A DNA stretch of 64,000 bases from Bin90 sp965214635 (lineage in GTDB: Bacteria > Chloroflexota > Dehalococcoidia > Lucifugimonadales > JADFKI01), in contig OZ243964.1 of the NCBI GenBank assembly GCA_965214635.1, positions 310,001-374,000 on the forward strand, given 5' to 3'. Every line of letters starts with the position of its first letter. The first letter of the stretch is position 1. Position numbers and translations under genes: made by a program. This document shows, piece after piece, positions 1-9,247 of this stretch. The notes beneath the pieces are model-generated. The model was not told the origin of the DNA, searched no databases, and saw only the letters and a program-made list of their open reading frames with translations.

Positions 1-468
1 TCGCAAGAGAATGTGTCCGAAATGAAGCAGGTGCGCCAGATGGTGAACATCCCAATTGCAACCGGCGAACGGCTGTACACCAAGTTCCCGTTCTTCGAAC
101 TTGTCAAGCACGAAGCGGTCGACATCCTGCAGCCGGACATCTGCAACGCCGGCGGTATCACCGAGCTGAAGAAGATTGCTGCCATAGCCGAACCGCAGCA
201 TGTAATGGTAGCGCCGCACAACACCAACTCAGCGGTGGGCACGGTCGCTAGCCTCCACCTTGACGCCGCAATGCCCAACTTCCTCATTCAGGAATACCAC
301 GCCGAGTTCTACGAACCGCACTACTTCGAGGTGTTCGACGGCTTGCCGCGCCAGCAAAACGGCTATGTAGAGCTACCAAAAGGTGCAGGCTTGGGGCTGA
401 CCTTCAATGAAGAAGTTGCTGACGCCCATCCATACTTGCCACTGGGACGCGGCGCTCGCGGAATATAG
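1..468 (+). CDS. Enolase-superfamily (mandelate racemase/muconate lactonizing type) enzyme, C-terminal part
   Basis: The reading frame is open from the first base, so the 5' end lies outside the window. About 155 residues of the barrel domain remain. IATGERL and ILQPDICNAGGI match the strands carrying the general base and metal-site surroundings in the MR/MLE group, followed by VMVAPHN near the active site and a C-terminal tail typical of galactonate- or gluconate-dehydratase-like members. The family abstracts a proton alpha to a carboxylate, usually in acid-sugar dehydration. Substrate cannot be told from this fragment. tsaD follows on the same strand after about 100 bp. Confidence 0.85.
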   Translation, partial: SQENVSEMKQVRQMVNIPIATGERLYTKFPFFELVKHEAVDILQPDICNAGGITELKKIAAIAEPQHVMVAPHNTNSAVGTVASLHLDAAMPNFLIQEYHAEFYEPHYFEVFDGLPRQQNGYVELPKGAGLGLTFNEEVADAHPYLPLGRGARGI

Positions 469-570
469 TTGCCCGTTTGCGTGGCGGTGCTGCGTTCGGC
501 AGTGCGGCAGCGGATTTAGGCAAGAGACTGTGTGCGCAACGCATTAGAATTGACGCAGGCTGAGAGTGAG

Positions 571-1596
571 ATGAAGATACTTGGAATAGAGACATCGTGC
601 GATGAGACGGCGGCAGCCATTATTGAGGATGGGACGCATATCCATTCCAATGTGGTGGCGTCGCAGGCGGCGCTGCACGCGCAGTTCGGAGGCATCGTGC
701 CTGAGGTGGCGTCGCGGCAGCATATGCTGGCGATGATTCCCGTGATACAACAGGCGCTTGATGACGCTGGCATGGAGGCGCACGAACTCGACGGCGTGGC
801 AGTAACGCACGGCCCGGGGCTGGCGGGTTCGCTGCTCATCGGCGTGAACGCTGCCAAGGGGTTTGCGTTCGCCAATACGCTGCCGTTCATCGGACTCAAC
901 CATCTTGAAGGGCACATCTATGCCGCATGGCTAGAGGGCGTGGATCCAGAAGCGTCGCCCGGGTTCCCGCTGATGTGCCTAATAGCGTCGGGCGGACATA
1001 CCGACTTAATACTTATGGAAGGGCATGGGCGCTACACGCTTGTTGCACGGACGCGGGACGATGCAGCAGGTGAGGCGTTTGACAAGGCGGCGCGCGCGCT
1101 TGGGCTGGGCTTCCCGGGCGGGCCGGAGATACAGCGGGTTGCAGAGCATAGCATCGGCGGAGAGCCGCGCTTCACGCGCCCGGTGGTGCGTGGTTCCTTG
1201 GATTTCAGTTTCAGCGGACTGAAAACCGCCGTGGCGCGCCGAGCCGAAGAGCATGGCATCTATCCACCATCGGAGACTACGCCACCGCCGCAGTTGGTCT
1301 CCAATGTGGCGGCTGAGTTCCAAGAGGCGGTGGTGGACTGCATGGTTCAGCGCACGCTGGAAGCAGCGAAGCAGTGTAGCGTCAATGGCATTGTGCTGGG
1401 TGGAGGAGTGGCGGCGAACAGCCATTTGCGCGAACAGATGCGCCGCCATATGCCTGTGGATGTGATAGTGCCACGCCCGGCGCTCTGCACCGACAACGGC
1501 GCTATGATGGGTGCGGCGGGATACTTCCACTTTCGCGACGGCGTCACATCGCAGTGGGACATCGATGTGATACCGAACCTGCGGCTGGGAAGATAG
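571..1596 (+). CDS. tsaD: tRNA N6-adenosine threonylcarbamoyltransferase TsaD
   Basis: TsaD transfers the threonylcarbamoyl group to A37 of ANN-decoding tRNAs, working with TsaB and TsaE in the cytoplasm. The protein starts with the family signature MKILGIETSCDET, so I place the start at the ATG at 571; an upstream GTG at 532 would add 13 residues foreign to the family. The metal-binding HxxxH lies in LNHLEGH (about residues 109-113), and the ASKHA nucleotide-binding motifs GGHTDL, DKAARALGLGFPGGP and LGGGVAAN are all present. The length (341 aa) is normal. No tsaB or tsaE is adjacent. Confidence 0.96.
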   Translation: MKILGIETSCDETAAAIIEDGTHIHSNVVASQAALHAQFGGIVPEVASRQHMLAMIPVIQQALDDAGMEAHELDGVAVTHGPGLAGSLLIGVNAAKGFAFANTLPFIGLNHLEGHIYAAWLEGVDPEASPGFPLMCLIASGGHTDLILMEGHGRYTLVARTRDDAAGEAFDKAARALGLGFPGGPEIQRVAEHSIGGEPRFTRPVVRGSLDFSFSGLKTAVARRAEEHGIYPPSETTPPPQLVSNVAAEFQEAVVDCMVQRTLEAAKQCSVNGIVLGGGVAANSHLREQMRRHMPVDVIVPRPALCTDNGAMMGAAGYFHFRDGVTSQWDIDVIPNLRLGR

Positions 1597-1647
1597 CGTA
1601 CTGTACAGGTGAACCTACGCCGGTTTTCAATCTAACGGACACCTGCT

Positions 1648-2217
1648 CTATCGCGGGGCGAAAGTGTCGGGATTGCGGCGACTGGTTTCCACTTCGGGGT
1701 ACTTTAGCTCGAAGAGCGTTGCGATGAGCGCCTCTGCATCGGGCTGAGCGTGTTTGTCTATCGGGCTGCAAATTTCGCTGCCGTTCGTCCTGAACACAAT
1801 AATAGGTGTGCCTGATGATGTGAGCCTGTCGACGATGAGGTACACGCCCATAAGCACCACAGCGATTGCGGTGAAAAGCGATGTGGTTGGGCTTTCAATC
1901 GTGCGCCAAAGCATCACAGCCACGAAGAACGCAAGCGCCGCCCATATGTAGGCGGCGTAGCCTTCGGGCTGCCGCGTAATCTCAGCCAAGCTGATGTCCT
2001 CGATGGATGCGAACACCGAGCGCTTCTTATTGCCGCTGCCACTGATGTGGATGAGGCGCTTGTCGGTAAGCAGCACTATGTCTTGCTGCTTTGCGCTGGC
2101 GTTGCTGCCGGGCACGCCTATCGAAGATTGGATCTGTTCGTTTTCCATCAGCAAAATGCCGTCAAACTCCGAATCGGCTTGTTCGGCGTCTCTGCGTTGT
2201 TGTTGTGCTTGCAGCAT
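1648..2217 (-). CDS. Small membrane protein with PH-like N-terminal region
   Basis: A 189-residue protein of unknown function. Residues about 20-80 (LLTDKRLIHISG, SIEDISLAEI) resemble bacterial PH-like domains, where a recognisable turn precedes a strand ending in the ISL-type segment. Two adjacent hydrophobic segments follow (about 87-105 and 112-130), then a cytoplasmic-looking strand-rich tail. It begins 2 bp after the stop of the amidohydrolase gene, and its GGAG ribosome binding site lies in that gene's last codons, so translation is probably coupled. The PH assignment is inference from pattern only. Confidence 0.7.
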   Translation of the reverse strand: MLQAQQQRRDAEQADSEFDGILLMENEQIQSSIGVPGSNASAKQQDIVLLTDKRLIHISGSGNKKRSVFASIEDISLAEITRQPEGYAAYIWAALAFFVAVMLWRTIESPTTSLFTAIAVVLMGVYLIVDRLTSSGTPIIVFRTNGSEICSPIDKHAQPDAEALIATLFELKYPEVETSRRNPDTFAPR

Positions 2218-2219
2218 CT

Positions 2220-3485
2220 TTACTCCAAGCCGCTAGTTGGGCGCTCCGGCATTGCGGCAGTGCGTTTATCCACAAAGATTGTCCCGGACTTCATGACGAA
2301 CTCCACGGCGTTGCCGCGTTCTAGCATGGATATGTCGTTGAGTGGGTTGCCCCTAACGAGAATAATGTCGGCGAGTTTGCCTGATGCGATTGTGCCGATT
2401 TGGTCGGCTTTGCCGATGCACTCGGCTGCGACGCTAGTAGCGGCGCACAGCGCTTGCATGGGCGTCATACCGGCTTCCACTAGCAGGCTGAGTTCGTGAG
2501 CGTTGTTGCCGTGTTCCCAGCCGCCCTCGTCGGTGCCGGCGGTAATCTTCACGCCAGCGGCGAGCGCCATTTGCAGGCTGCGGATGTGATGCTCGCGAAG
2601 CTGACGGGCGCGCTCCCTGCCGTGCGATGTTCCATGCGTTGCATGGAAGGTGTACACCCCGTAAGTGGGCGTGAAGTAGATGTCGTTGGCTGCCATAGTG
2701 TCCAGCAGGTCGGGCTGCTCATCTAAGTATGTGCCGTGTTCGATGCTGTCCACGCCCGCTTCCACGCCGGCGCGCAGCCCTTCACCTCCGAGTGCGTGGC
2801 ACATGACGCGGCGTCCGCGCTTATGCGCTTCGTCCACTAGCGCCTCGAGTTCCGTGCGCTCGAAGAGCATATCCTTCGGCCCAAGCCCTGCACTGGAGCT
2901 TGCGCCGCCGGTGGTAGCAGTCTTGATGACATCTGCCCCTGCAGCAACCATTCTGCGCACGACTTGGCGCATCCCGTCTGCTCCGTCCGCTGCGCCCCAT
3001 GGTATGCCCGAATCCTCGCCTGCGGGCGGCTTGTATCCCAGTGGGCTGGTGCGGTCGCCCATTCCGCCGCTGGGCGTGATGAAACCTAGCGCAACGAGCA
3101 GGCGAGGCCCCGGAACCAAGCCTTCGTCAACGGCAATGCGAAATCCTGCGTCTAGCCCGCCGGCGTCTCGAACGGTGGTGTAGCCGGTTTCGAGCGTCTC
3201 TCGCAGCACGGCTGCTGTCCGCAGATGGCGGGTGCTGCGCGGCTCGGTGATGCCCCAACGGGAAGCGATGTCATAGGCGAACGATGCCAAATGATCGTGT
3301 GTGTCTATTAGTCCCGGCATCAGCGTGAAGCCTGTGGCGTCGATGTGCTCGGCGTCGATGGGTGGCGTGACGCTGCGTGCATCACCCACATCCAGCACGC
3401 GCTCATTCTGAATGAGCACCACAGCGTTTTCAACAGGTGCAGCGCCGCTGCCATCTATCAGTGTTGCGCCAGTGATTGCTTTCAT
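2220..3485 (-). CDS. Metal-dependent amidohydrolase (imidazolonepropionase/prolidase-like)
   Basis: A 421-residue amidohydrolase-superfamily enzyme. The binuclear metal set is visible: HxH in LIDTHDHL (His63, His65), the likely carboxylated lysine in ADVIKTAT, His in RVMCHALG, His in SIEHGTY and Asp in TAGTDEGG. The small beta-sandwich formed by both termini (ATLIDGSG and GKLADIILVRGNPL) is typical. The closest group is the COG1228 set, which includes Xaa-Pro dipeptidases and enzymes cleaving cyclic amides; the substrate cannot be assigned. It is the first gene of a two-gene operon with the PH-like membrane protein. Confidence 0.9.
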   Translation of the reverse strand: MKAITGATLIDGSGAAPVENAVVLIQNERVLDVGDARSVTPPIDAEHIDATGFTLMPGLIDTHDHLASFAYDIASRWGITEPRSTRHLRTAAVLRETLETGYTTVRDAGGLDAGFRIAVDEGLVPGPRLLVALGFITPSGGMGDRTSPLGYKPPAGEDSGIPWGAADGADGMRQVVRRMVAAGADVIKTATTGGASSSAGLGPKDMLFERTELEALVDEAHKRGRRVMCHALGGEGLRAGVEAGVDSIEHGTYLDEQPDLLDTMAANDIYFTPTYGVYTFHATHGTSHGRERARQLREHHIRSLQMALAAGVKITAGTDEGGWEHGNNAHELSLLVEAGMTPMQALCAATSVAAECIGKADQIGTIASGKLADIILVRGNPLNDISMLERGNAVEFVMKSGTIFVDKRTAAMPERPTSGLE

Positions 3486-3696
3486 TTCCCAAGTCTTCCT
3501 GTTTGTCAGTCCCCTTCAGGGAATTAGTTTATCAGGTTCTCATGCGTTTGGGCGAATGGCAAATCAGCGCTCTGATGGAGGCGCATTTCAGGGGATAGAG
3601 TAGCTGGCTTGCGCGTATGAATTGGACGGGGGTTAAGGCGTGTGGTATTCTCTTGGCGCATCGAACGGATGGCAAGTAAGCGATACGGGGGATTGG

Positions 3697-4791
3697 ATGG
3701 AACGCCCGATTTTCAAGCCGATAGGGACGGCCGTTGAAGAGTTGGACACACCCGCTTTGGTAGTGGATTTGGATGCGCTCGAGAGCAACATAGAGTGTGT
3801 ACATTCGGTGTTTCGCGGGACTAGCGTCAGGCTGCGCCCAAATGTGGAGCGGCACAGATGCCCGGCTATCGCGCATATGCAGCTTGCGGTGGATGGCTGT
3901 GCGGATGGTGTTTGCGTGTCTAGCGTCAGCGAGGCTGAGGCGATGGCGCAGCACGGGATTACGGATGTGCTGGTAGGCTTGCCCATGGTGACTCCGTCCA
4001 AAATCCGACGGTTGTGCGCACTGGCGAGGCGCGGAAGTGTCAGCGTGGCGGTGGACGACAGCGGCAATGCCCAGATGCTGTCGGATGCGGCACAGAGCGC
4101 AGGTGTGAATATCGATGTGTTCGTCAGCATTAGAGCATCTGAACTGGGAGCTGGTGTGCAGGCTGGAGCGCATTCGGCTGAGCTTGCTAATGCGGTTGGC
4201 GCTGCGGGCGGGCTGCGATTTGCAGGACTGCTGTGCATGGACGCCGGTGATCCTGATGCGGACGAAGCCGAGACACGCCGATGCGTTCAGCGTGTGCTGG
4301 ATACGCGGGAACTGCTGGAACGCCAAGGTGTGGATGTACCCAGCGTGAGCGTGGGCGGCGGGCGCTGTATCGCGGCGGCGGACATGTCGGGCGTAACAGA
4401 GGTGGTGGCAGGGTCGTATGCGCTGATGGACGGGCGGCATCGTGACATTTTGCCCGACTTGCGACAGGCTGCCGGCGTGCTCGCGTCGGTTACGAGCCTG
4501 CCGGAGCCGGGCGTCGCCATATTGGACACTGGGCGCAAGGCGATGGGCGAGGACTACGGCTTTCCAGCTGTTGCGGGAAACGATGCGCTGGAAGTGGCGT
4601 CTATGAGCGCAGAGCACGGAAAACTGCAGTGGCGCTCGGATGCCGATGTGTCGCTGGCGATAGGGGGCAAAGTGTGGTTCACGCCGGCGGACATCGGCGG
4701 CTGTGTTAATGTGTACGATTACATGCATGGCGTTCGCAGCGGCAGACTGGAAACGGCACTAGACATATCGGCGCGGGGGCTGTATCGCTAG
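3697..4791 (+). CDS. D-threonine aldolase/D-serine dehydratase-like fold-III protein, probably lacking the PLP lysine
   Basis: An alanine-racemase-fold protein of 364 residues, started at the ATG at 3697 behind a G-rich ribosome binding site; the frame extends to a GTG at 3640 with no family similarity. DTPALVVDLDALESN is the usual N-terminal signature. The PLP-lysine segment, normally RPHxKxHKxP, reads RPNVERHRCP (residues 47-56), so glutamate sits where the Schiff-base lysine is expected. The C-terminal metal motif HxC/HxD is also replaced (PADIGGC). It is the first of two tandem paralogs, 62 bp apart. It may be catalytically dead, a partner of its neighbour, or have a new activity. Confidence 0.85.
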   Translation: MERPIFKPIGTAVEELDTPALVVDLDALESNIECVHSVFRGTSVRLRPNVERHRCPAIAHMQLAVDGCADGVCVSSVSEAEAMAQHGITDVLVGLPMVTPSKIRRLCALARRGSVSVAVDDSGNAQMLSDAAQSAGVNIDVFVSIRASELGAGVQAGAHSAELANAVGAAGGLRFAGLLCMDAGDPDADEAETRRCVQRVLDTRELLERQGVDVPSVSVGGGRCIAAADMSGVTEVVAGSYALMDGRHRDILPDLRQAAGVLASVTSLPEPGVAILDTGRKAMGEDYGFPAVAGNDALEVASMSAEHGKLQWRSDADVSLAIGGKVWFTPADIGGCVNVYDYMHGVRSGRLETALDISARGLYR

Positions 4792-4853
4792 AGAGCGGTT
4801 CGGCGATTGGAAGGCATTCAGCGGCGTCATCACGCTTGGATTGGAGTTTTACG

Positions 4854-5954
4854 ATGGATAACTACCGCCCGCTCATTGGGACACCTGTTTCGGACTTGGA
4901 CACGCCTTGCCTGCTGGTGGATGTGGACGCATTGGCGCACAACTATGGCGTGATTGCCGACACCTACCGCGACACCGACTGCAAGATGCGGACACATATC
5001 AAGAACCTCAAGTCGCCGCTGCTGGCACACATGCAGATACGCGCCGGCGGGACTGTCGGGGGTGTGTGCGCCGCCAAGGTTGCTGAAGCCGAGGTGATGG
5101 TGGAAGGCGGCATAGACGACATACTCATCCCCAATCAGGTGGTAACGCAAGACAAGATTGAGCGGCTGTGCGTTCTTGCGCGACAGGCGAGCATCATGGT
5201 GGCTGCAGATAACGCAGACAACCTGCGAAGCCTGTCTGCGGCGGCTGAGCGGATGGGCGTTAGCATAGGCGTGGTTATCGAGGTGGATACGCAAATGCAG
5301 CGCGCTGGTATTCGTGCCACCGAGCAGGGTGTGGCGCTTGCTAAGCTCGCCGCATCGCTGCCCGCCATCGAGTTCAAGGGCGTTATGAGCCATCAGACGC
5401 TGCCGGGACATCCGGACCGTGAGACGCGTTTCATCGAGGGCCCGCGCTTCATCCAAAAGACGCTGGATGTGAAGGATGCGATAGAGGCTGTCGGCATACC
5501 AGTCGAGGTGGTGTCGGCAGGGGAGAGCTGGACATACGATATTTGCCCAACGATTCCGGGCGTTACCGAAGTCGAGGGCGGCACATATGCGCTGATGTCG
5601 CACGCATATGCCTATATGGAAGATTTTGAGATTGCTGCCAAGATTCTGGGAACGGTGATAAGCACGCCGCGCCCCGGAGTTGCAATCGGGGACACCGGCT
5701 CGCGCTGCCTCGGGTCGCCCGGGGGCGTGCTGCCCATGCTAGACGAACTGGCGGGCGTTAGTGTGGCGGCGCTGCATCCTACGCACATCGTTTTGCAGTC
5801 GGACGGCGATATGCCGCTGCGGATTGGCGACAAGTATCGGCTCATATCGGGACAGCAAGACATCATGGTGAACCGCTGGGATCAGTACATCGCTGTGCGG
5901 GACGATGCGGTTGAAGCCGTGTGGGACATTCCGGCGCGAGGCTGTCATAACTAG
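4854..5954 (+). CDS. D-threonine aldolase/D-serine dehydratase-like PLP enzyme
   Basis: Second copy of the fold-III PLP family, 366 residues, with an excellent GGAG ribosome binding site 7 nt before the ATG at 4854. The N-terminal DTPCLLVDVDAL signature is present and the PLP segment reads MRTHIKNLKSP, keeping the candidate Schiff-base lysine (Lys50). The metal-ligand segment near the C terminus, usually PNHVCPTVN, reads SGQQDIMVN, so the usual histidine is missing. The family cleaves or dehydrates D-beta-hydroxy amino acids. The substrate is unknown, and the altered metal site argues against a standard D-threonine aldolase. Confidence 0.88.
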   Translation: MDNYRPLIGTPVSDLDTPCLLVDVDALAHNYGVIADTYRDTDCKMRTHIKNLKSPLLAHMQIRAGGTVGGVCAAKVAEAEVMVEGGIDDILIPNQVVTQDKIERLCVLARQASIMVAADNADNLRSLSAAAERMGVSIGVVIEVDTQMQRAGIRATEQGVALAKLAASLPAIEFKGVMSHQTLPGHPDRETRFIEGPRFIQKTLDVKDAIEAVGIPVEVVSAGESWTYDICPTIPGVTEVEGGTYALMSHAYAYMEDFEIAAKILGTVISTPRPGVAIGDTGSRCLGSPGGVLPMLDELAGVSVAALHPTHIVLQSDGDMPLRIGDKYRLISGQQDIMVNRWDQYIAVRDDAVEAVWDIPARGCHN

Positions 5955-6117
5955 GCGATTTGCAAGAAACCCCATCTTCCCACATCGTTGCCACACAACT
6001 ACTACACAAGGTTATGATTGCGGATTCGGCGCAATTTCTCCATAAGCGCGAAGGTGATTGCAGGGCGTTGCGCATGAGGGATTCTCGGGGAAATGTGGGA
6101 ATGATGGGGCATCGAGT

Positions 6118-6732
6118 GTGAGTGCTGCGAAGTGGCTGTTTGCGGCGGGCTACGACCTGCTGAACACAGGCGTCGATGGGCGAGTAACGCCGTATCGACG
6201 GCTGACGGCGGGCAGGGCGTGGGGCGATGTGCTGGAAATCGGCGGCGGCACCGGTGCTAACCTGCCGTTCTATCCGCCGGATGCGCGCATCACATTTCTG
6301 GAGCCGGACAAGCATATGGTTCGCAGGCTGCGGCGCAGCGCCGTGCAGTCGGGGCGCAGAATAAGCATCGTGCGGCAGTTCGGAGAGCAGTTGCCGTTTG
6401 CGGACGGGGCGTTTGACTGCGTGGTTACCACGCTGACGCTCTGCATGGTGCGTGATGCGGATGCGGTGGTACGCGGGGTGCGGCGGGTGCTCAAGCGCGG
6501 CGGGGCGTTTCTGTTCTACGAGCATGTGGTCTCGCCTAGGGCGCGTGGGCGCTGGTGGCAGCAGCGGCTGAACCCGATATGGCGCTGCGCCACTACCGGT
6601 TGCAACCTTGACAGGGATTTGACTCGGATTATCAGGGAGACAGGGTTCGATAGCGTTGATGTTCAGGCGTTCGATTTGTCGGTAGGGCTGCCGGTTACGA
6701 TACCGAACATCGTAGGTATGGCGCGGGCGTAG
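6118..6732 (+). CDS. Class I SAM-dependent methyltransferase (UbiE/PmtA-like)
   Basis: A Rossmann-fold methyltransferase of about 204 residues. Motif I is VLEIGGGTGANL, the acidic end of strand 2 is ITFLEPDKHM, and the post-I segment GEQLPFADGAFDCVVTTLTLC is like small-molecule and phospholipid methyltransferases. Relatives usually begin close to the AAGYDLLN helix, so I chose the GTG at 6118; the frame stays open to a TTG at 6058. The substrate is unknown; lipid or quinone headgroups are typical of this subgroup. It stands alone, about 65 bp before a PPOX-type flavin protein on the same strand. Confidence 0.85.
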   Translation: MSAAKWLFAAGYDLLNTGVDGRVTPYRRLTAGRAWGDVLEIGGGTGANLPFYPPDARITFLEPDKHMVRRLRRSAVQSGRRISIVRQFGEQLPFADGAFDCVVTTLTLCMVRDADAVVRGVRRVLKRGGAFLFYEHVVSPRARGRWWQQRLNPIWRCATTGCNLDRDLTRIIRETGFDSVDVQAFDLSVGLPVTIPNIVGMARA

Positions 6733-6796
6733 CCATGTCGGCTTGCCGCTTGGTTGAAGAACGGCAGATTTAGGTTTTAGCGAAAGAGGTAGAGAG

Positions 6797-7222
6797 ATGA
6801 ACTTTGAGGATGTCCGCACATTTTTCGAGACGCACCATCGCGGCGTGATTGCCACTCAGCGCCCCAACGGGGCAGCACATTCCAGCATCGTGGTGTGTGG
6901 CGCATACGAGGGCAATGCGGCGTTCGTGTCGGTGTATCCGCGCTCGCAGAAGATACGCAATTTGCGCCGCAACCCCAACTGCACGGTGCTTGCGGTGCGC
7001 GACGATTGGCGCGAATGGGTCTCGGTGGAGGGCAAAGCAACGCTGTATGACTATGCGAACACCGACGCTGAGGAACTTCGGCTAATGCTCCGCAAGGTCT
7101 ATATGGCGTGCAGCGACACGGAGCACCCCGACTGGGACGAGTACGATGCGGCGATGGTGCGTCAAGAGGCGGTCATCGTGCTAGTTGCACCGCTACGGGT
7201 GTACGGTCTGGTGCGGGGGTAG
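6797..7222 (+). CDS. PPOX-class (pyridoxamine 5'-phosphate oxidase-like) flavin/F420 protein
   Basis: A 141-residue split-barrel protein. RGVIATQRPNGAAHSS matches the first strands of the PPOX fold and the segment around KIRNLRRNPNCTVLAV the flavin or deazaflavin-phosphate binding strand. The ATG follows a purine-rich GAGGTAGAG. In actinobacteria and Chloroflexota such short proteins are often F420-dependent reductases, or biliverdin or heme binders. The cofactor cannot be told from sequence alone. Confidence 0.85.
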   Translation: MNFEDVRTFFETHHRGVIATQRPNGAAHSSIVVCGAYEGNAAFVSVYPRSQKIRNLRRNPNCTVLAVRDDWREWVSVEGKATLYDYANTDAEELRLMLRKVYMACSDTEHPDWDEYDAAMVRQEAVIVLVAPLRVYGLVRG

Positions 7223-7229
7223 TATCTAG

Positions 7230-7376
7230 CCTGCTAATGACCCGGTGCGGCGGCAGTTGGATGATGTGGTGTGCAAGGCGCTCGGTCTACTGGACGGCGA
7301 GCGCGAGCGCGTGGCGAACATACGGCGGGGGATTGCACTCGAGCCGTCGGTTACAGGGCGGCGCTACGGGGAATAG
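7230..7376 (+). pseudogene. Startless C-terminal fragment resembling a DNA methylase tail
   Basis: In the 198-bp gap between the PPOX gene and lepA one frame stays open for 48 codons with no start codon and reads DPVRRQLDDVVCKALGL, then IALEPSVTGRRYG, then stop. The pattern of a basic/acidic helix followed by EPSV-G resembles the C-terminal tails of N6-adenine DNA methyltransferases and type II restriction enzymes. It is too short to be sure, and it may be a relic of a deleted gene. Confidence 0.3.
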
Positions 7377-7420
7377 ACAGCTGCATCCTGTCCCGTTGTT
7401 GGGATGGGGAATGCGAAGAG

Positions 7421-9247
7421 CTAGCGGCTGACCTTCAGGATGCTGAGGAACGCCTCCTGCGGGATTTCCACACTGCCGACGCGCTTCATTCGCTTCTTGC
7501 CCTCGGCTTGGCGTTGGAGCAGCTTGCGCTTGCGCGTAACATCGCCGCCGTAGCACTTGGCGAGCACATCCTTTCGCAGGGCGCGTATGGTTTCGCGGGC
7601 GATGATTTTCCTGCCGATGGCGGCTTGTACCGGCACCTCGAAGAGCTGGCGGGGGATGAGTTCGCGCAGTTGCTTGACGAGCTGGCGGCCCTGGTTATAG
7701 GCGTTGTCGCGGTGCGTGATGATGGATAGGGCGTCCACAGGTTCGGAGTTGACGAGTATGTCCACTTTAGCGAGCTTGCCGGGTCGGTATCCGGCGAGGG
7801 TGTAGTCCATCGATGCGTAGCCCTGCGTGTGCGCCTTGAGGTTGTCGTAGAAGTCGGTCAGCACCTCAGCGAGGGGAACGGCGAACTCCAGCAGCACTCT
7901 GGGCGTGTTGCTGGTAGCGTCGTTCTGCATATACTCCATGCGCTTATACTCGCCGCGCCGACCGCGCACAAGTTCCATCACGGGGCCTATGTAGTTTGCT
8001 GGGGCGATGATGGACAGGTCGAGCCACGGCTCTCGGATTTCGTCGATGCGGGAGGTTTCAGGGAGTTGGGCGGGGCTGTCTATCTGGAAGGTTTCGCCGT
8101 CAGTTCGGGTTACTTGGTATGCGACGCTGGGCGATGTGGCTAGGATGTTGAGATCGTACTCGCGTTCTAGGCGCTCCTGCACGATGTCCATATGCAGCAA
8201 GCCGAGGAAACCGCAGCGGAAACCCGAGCCAAGCGCAACAGAGGTTTCAGGCTGGAAGGTGAGGGCTGCGTCGTTCAGCTGGAGCTTTTCGAGTGCTGCG
8301 CGCATTTCTAGGTAGTCCCCGCCGTCTGCGGGGTAAAGTCCTGCAAAGACCATTGGCTTGAGCGCTTGATAGCCGATGAGGGGTTGCTGTGCGCCGTTCA
8401 CCGCGGTGGTCAGGGTGTCGCCAACGGGAGCGTCCCCCACGCTCTTTAGCCCCGTTGCGATGTAGCCGACTTCGCCCGATGCAAGCTGCGGGACTGGCGT
8501 GGGCTGTGGCGTGAATATGCCCACATCGAGCGCCTCGGATGTGCGCCCGTTGGACATGATTTTCAGGCGGCTTCCGGCAGGTGCCGTGCCGTCTATGACG
8601 CGCAGATAGGCGATTGCGCCTTTGTAGGGGTCGTACTTGGAATCGAAGATGAGCGCGCGCAATGGGGCGTCGCTATCGCCTTCCGGGGGAGGGATGCGCT
8701 GCACGATGGCGTCGAGGATCTCCGGGATGCCCGTGCCGTCTTTGGCGGAGGCAAAGATGATTTCGTCGTCGTTAAAGCCGAAAGTTTGGGCGACTTCTCC
8801 TGCAACGCGCTCGGGTTCGGCGACATCTAGGTCTATCTTGTTGACAACAGGGATGATTTCTAGGTCGTTCTCCATGGCAAGATAGATGTTAGCGAGGGTT
8901 TGCGCCTGTATGCCCTGTGCGGCGTCCACGACTAGCAGTGCGCCTTCGCATGCGGCGAGCGAGCGTGACACTTCGTATGAGAAATCCACATGCCCGGGCG
9001 TGTCGATGAGGTTGAGTTGGTGAGGGACTCCGCTCGGCGGGGTGTAGGTGAGGCGCACGGCTTGCGCCTTGATGGTGATGCCGCGCTCGCGCTCGAGTTC
9101 CATGCTGTCGAGCAGCTGCTCGACCATATCGCGCTCGTCAACAGCGCCGGTGTGCTGCATGAGGCGGTCGGCGAGCGTGGACTTGCCGTGGTCGATGTGC
9201 GCTATGATGCAGAAGTTGCGGATGTGTTGGGCAGGTGTCGTGTTCAT
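7421..9247 (-). CDS. lepA: Elongation factor 4 (LepA), back-translocating GTPase
   Basis: LepA/EF4 is a ribosome-associated translational GTPase with EF-G-like domains and a unique C-terminal domain. At 608 residues it has the standard length. G1 is HIDHGKST (about residues 17-24), switch II DTPGHVDF (about 82), and the base-recognition motif NKIDLDVAEP follows. The LepA-specific C-terminal region (YRPGKLAKVDILVN, ending in CYGGDVTRKRKLLQRQ) is intact. It is convergent with the upstream genes and starts about 140 bp from tRNA-Ser on the opposite strand. Confidence 0.98.
   Translation of the reverse strand: MNTTPAQHIRNFCIIAHIDHGKSTLADRLMQHTGAVDERDMVEQLLDSMELERERGITIKAQAVRLTYTPPSGVPHQLNLIDTPGHVDFSYEVSRSLAACEGALLVVDAAQGIQAQTLANIYLAMENDLEIIPVVNKIDLDVAEPERVAGEVAQTFGFNDDEIIFASAKDGTGIPEILDAIVQRIPPPEGDSDAPLRALIFDSKYDPYKGAIAYLRVIDGTAPAGSRLKIMSNGRTSEALDVGIFTPQPTPVPQLASGEVGYIATGLKSVGDAPVGDTLTTAVNGAQQPLIGYQALKPMVFAGLYPADGGDYLEMRAALEKLQLNDAALTFQPETSVALGSGFRCGFLGLLHMDIVQERLEREYDLNILATSPSVAYQVTRTDGETFQIDSPAQLPETSRIDEIREPWLDLSIIAPANYIGPVMELVRGRRGEYKRMEYMQNDATSNTPRVLLEFAVPLAEVLTDFYDNLKAHTQGYASMDYTLAGYRPGKLAKVDILVNSEPVDALSIITHRDNAYNQGRQLVKQLRELIPRQLFEVPVQAAIGRKIIARETIRALRKDVLAKCYGGDVTRKRKLLQRQAEGKKRMKRVGSVEIPQEAFLSILKVSR

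Noticed and set aside
3532..4728. 398-residue minus-strand frame opposite the first aldolase-like gene
   Set aside because: Composition rich in His and Arg without motifs; the plus-strand protein has clear family signatures.
5863..6855. 330-residue minus-strand frame across the methyltransferase gene
   Set aside because: Rich in Arg and Pro with no motif, opposite a clear methyltransferase; a shadow of GC-rich coding DNA.
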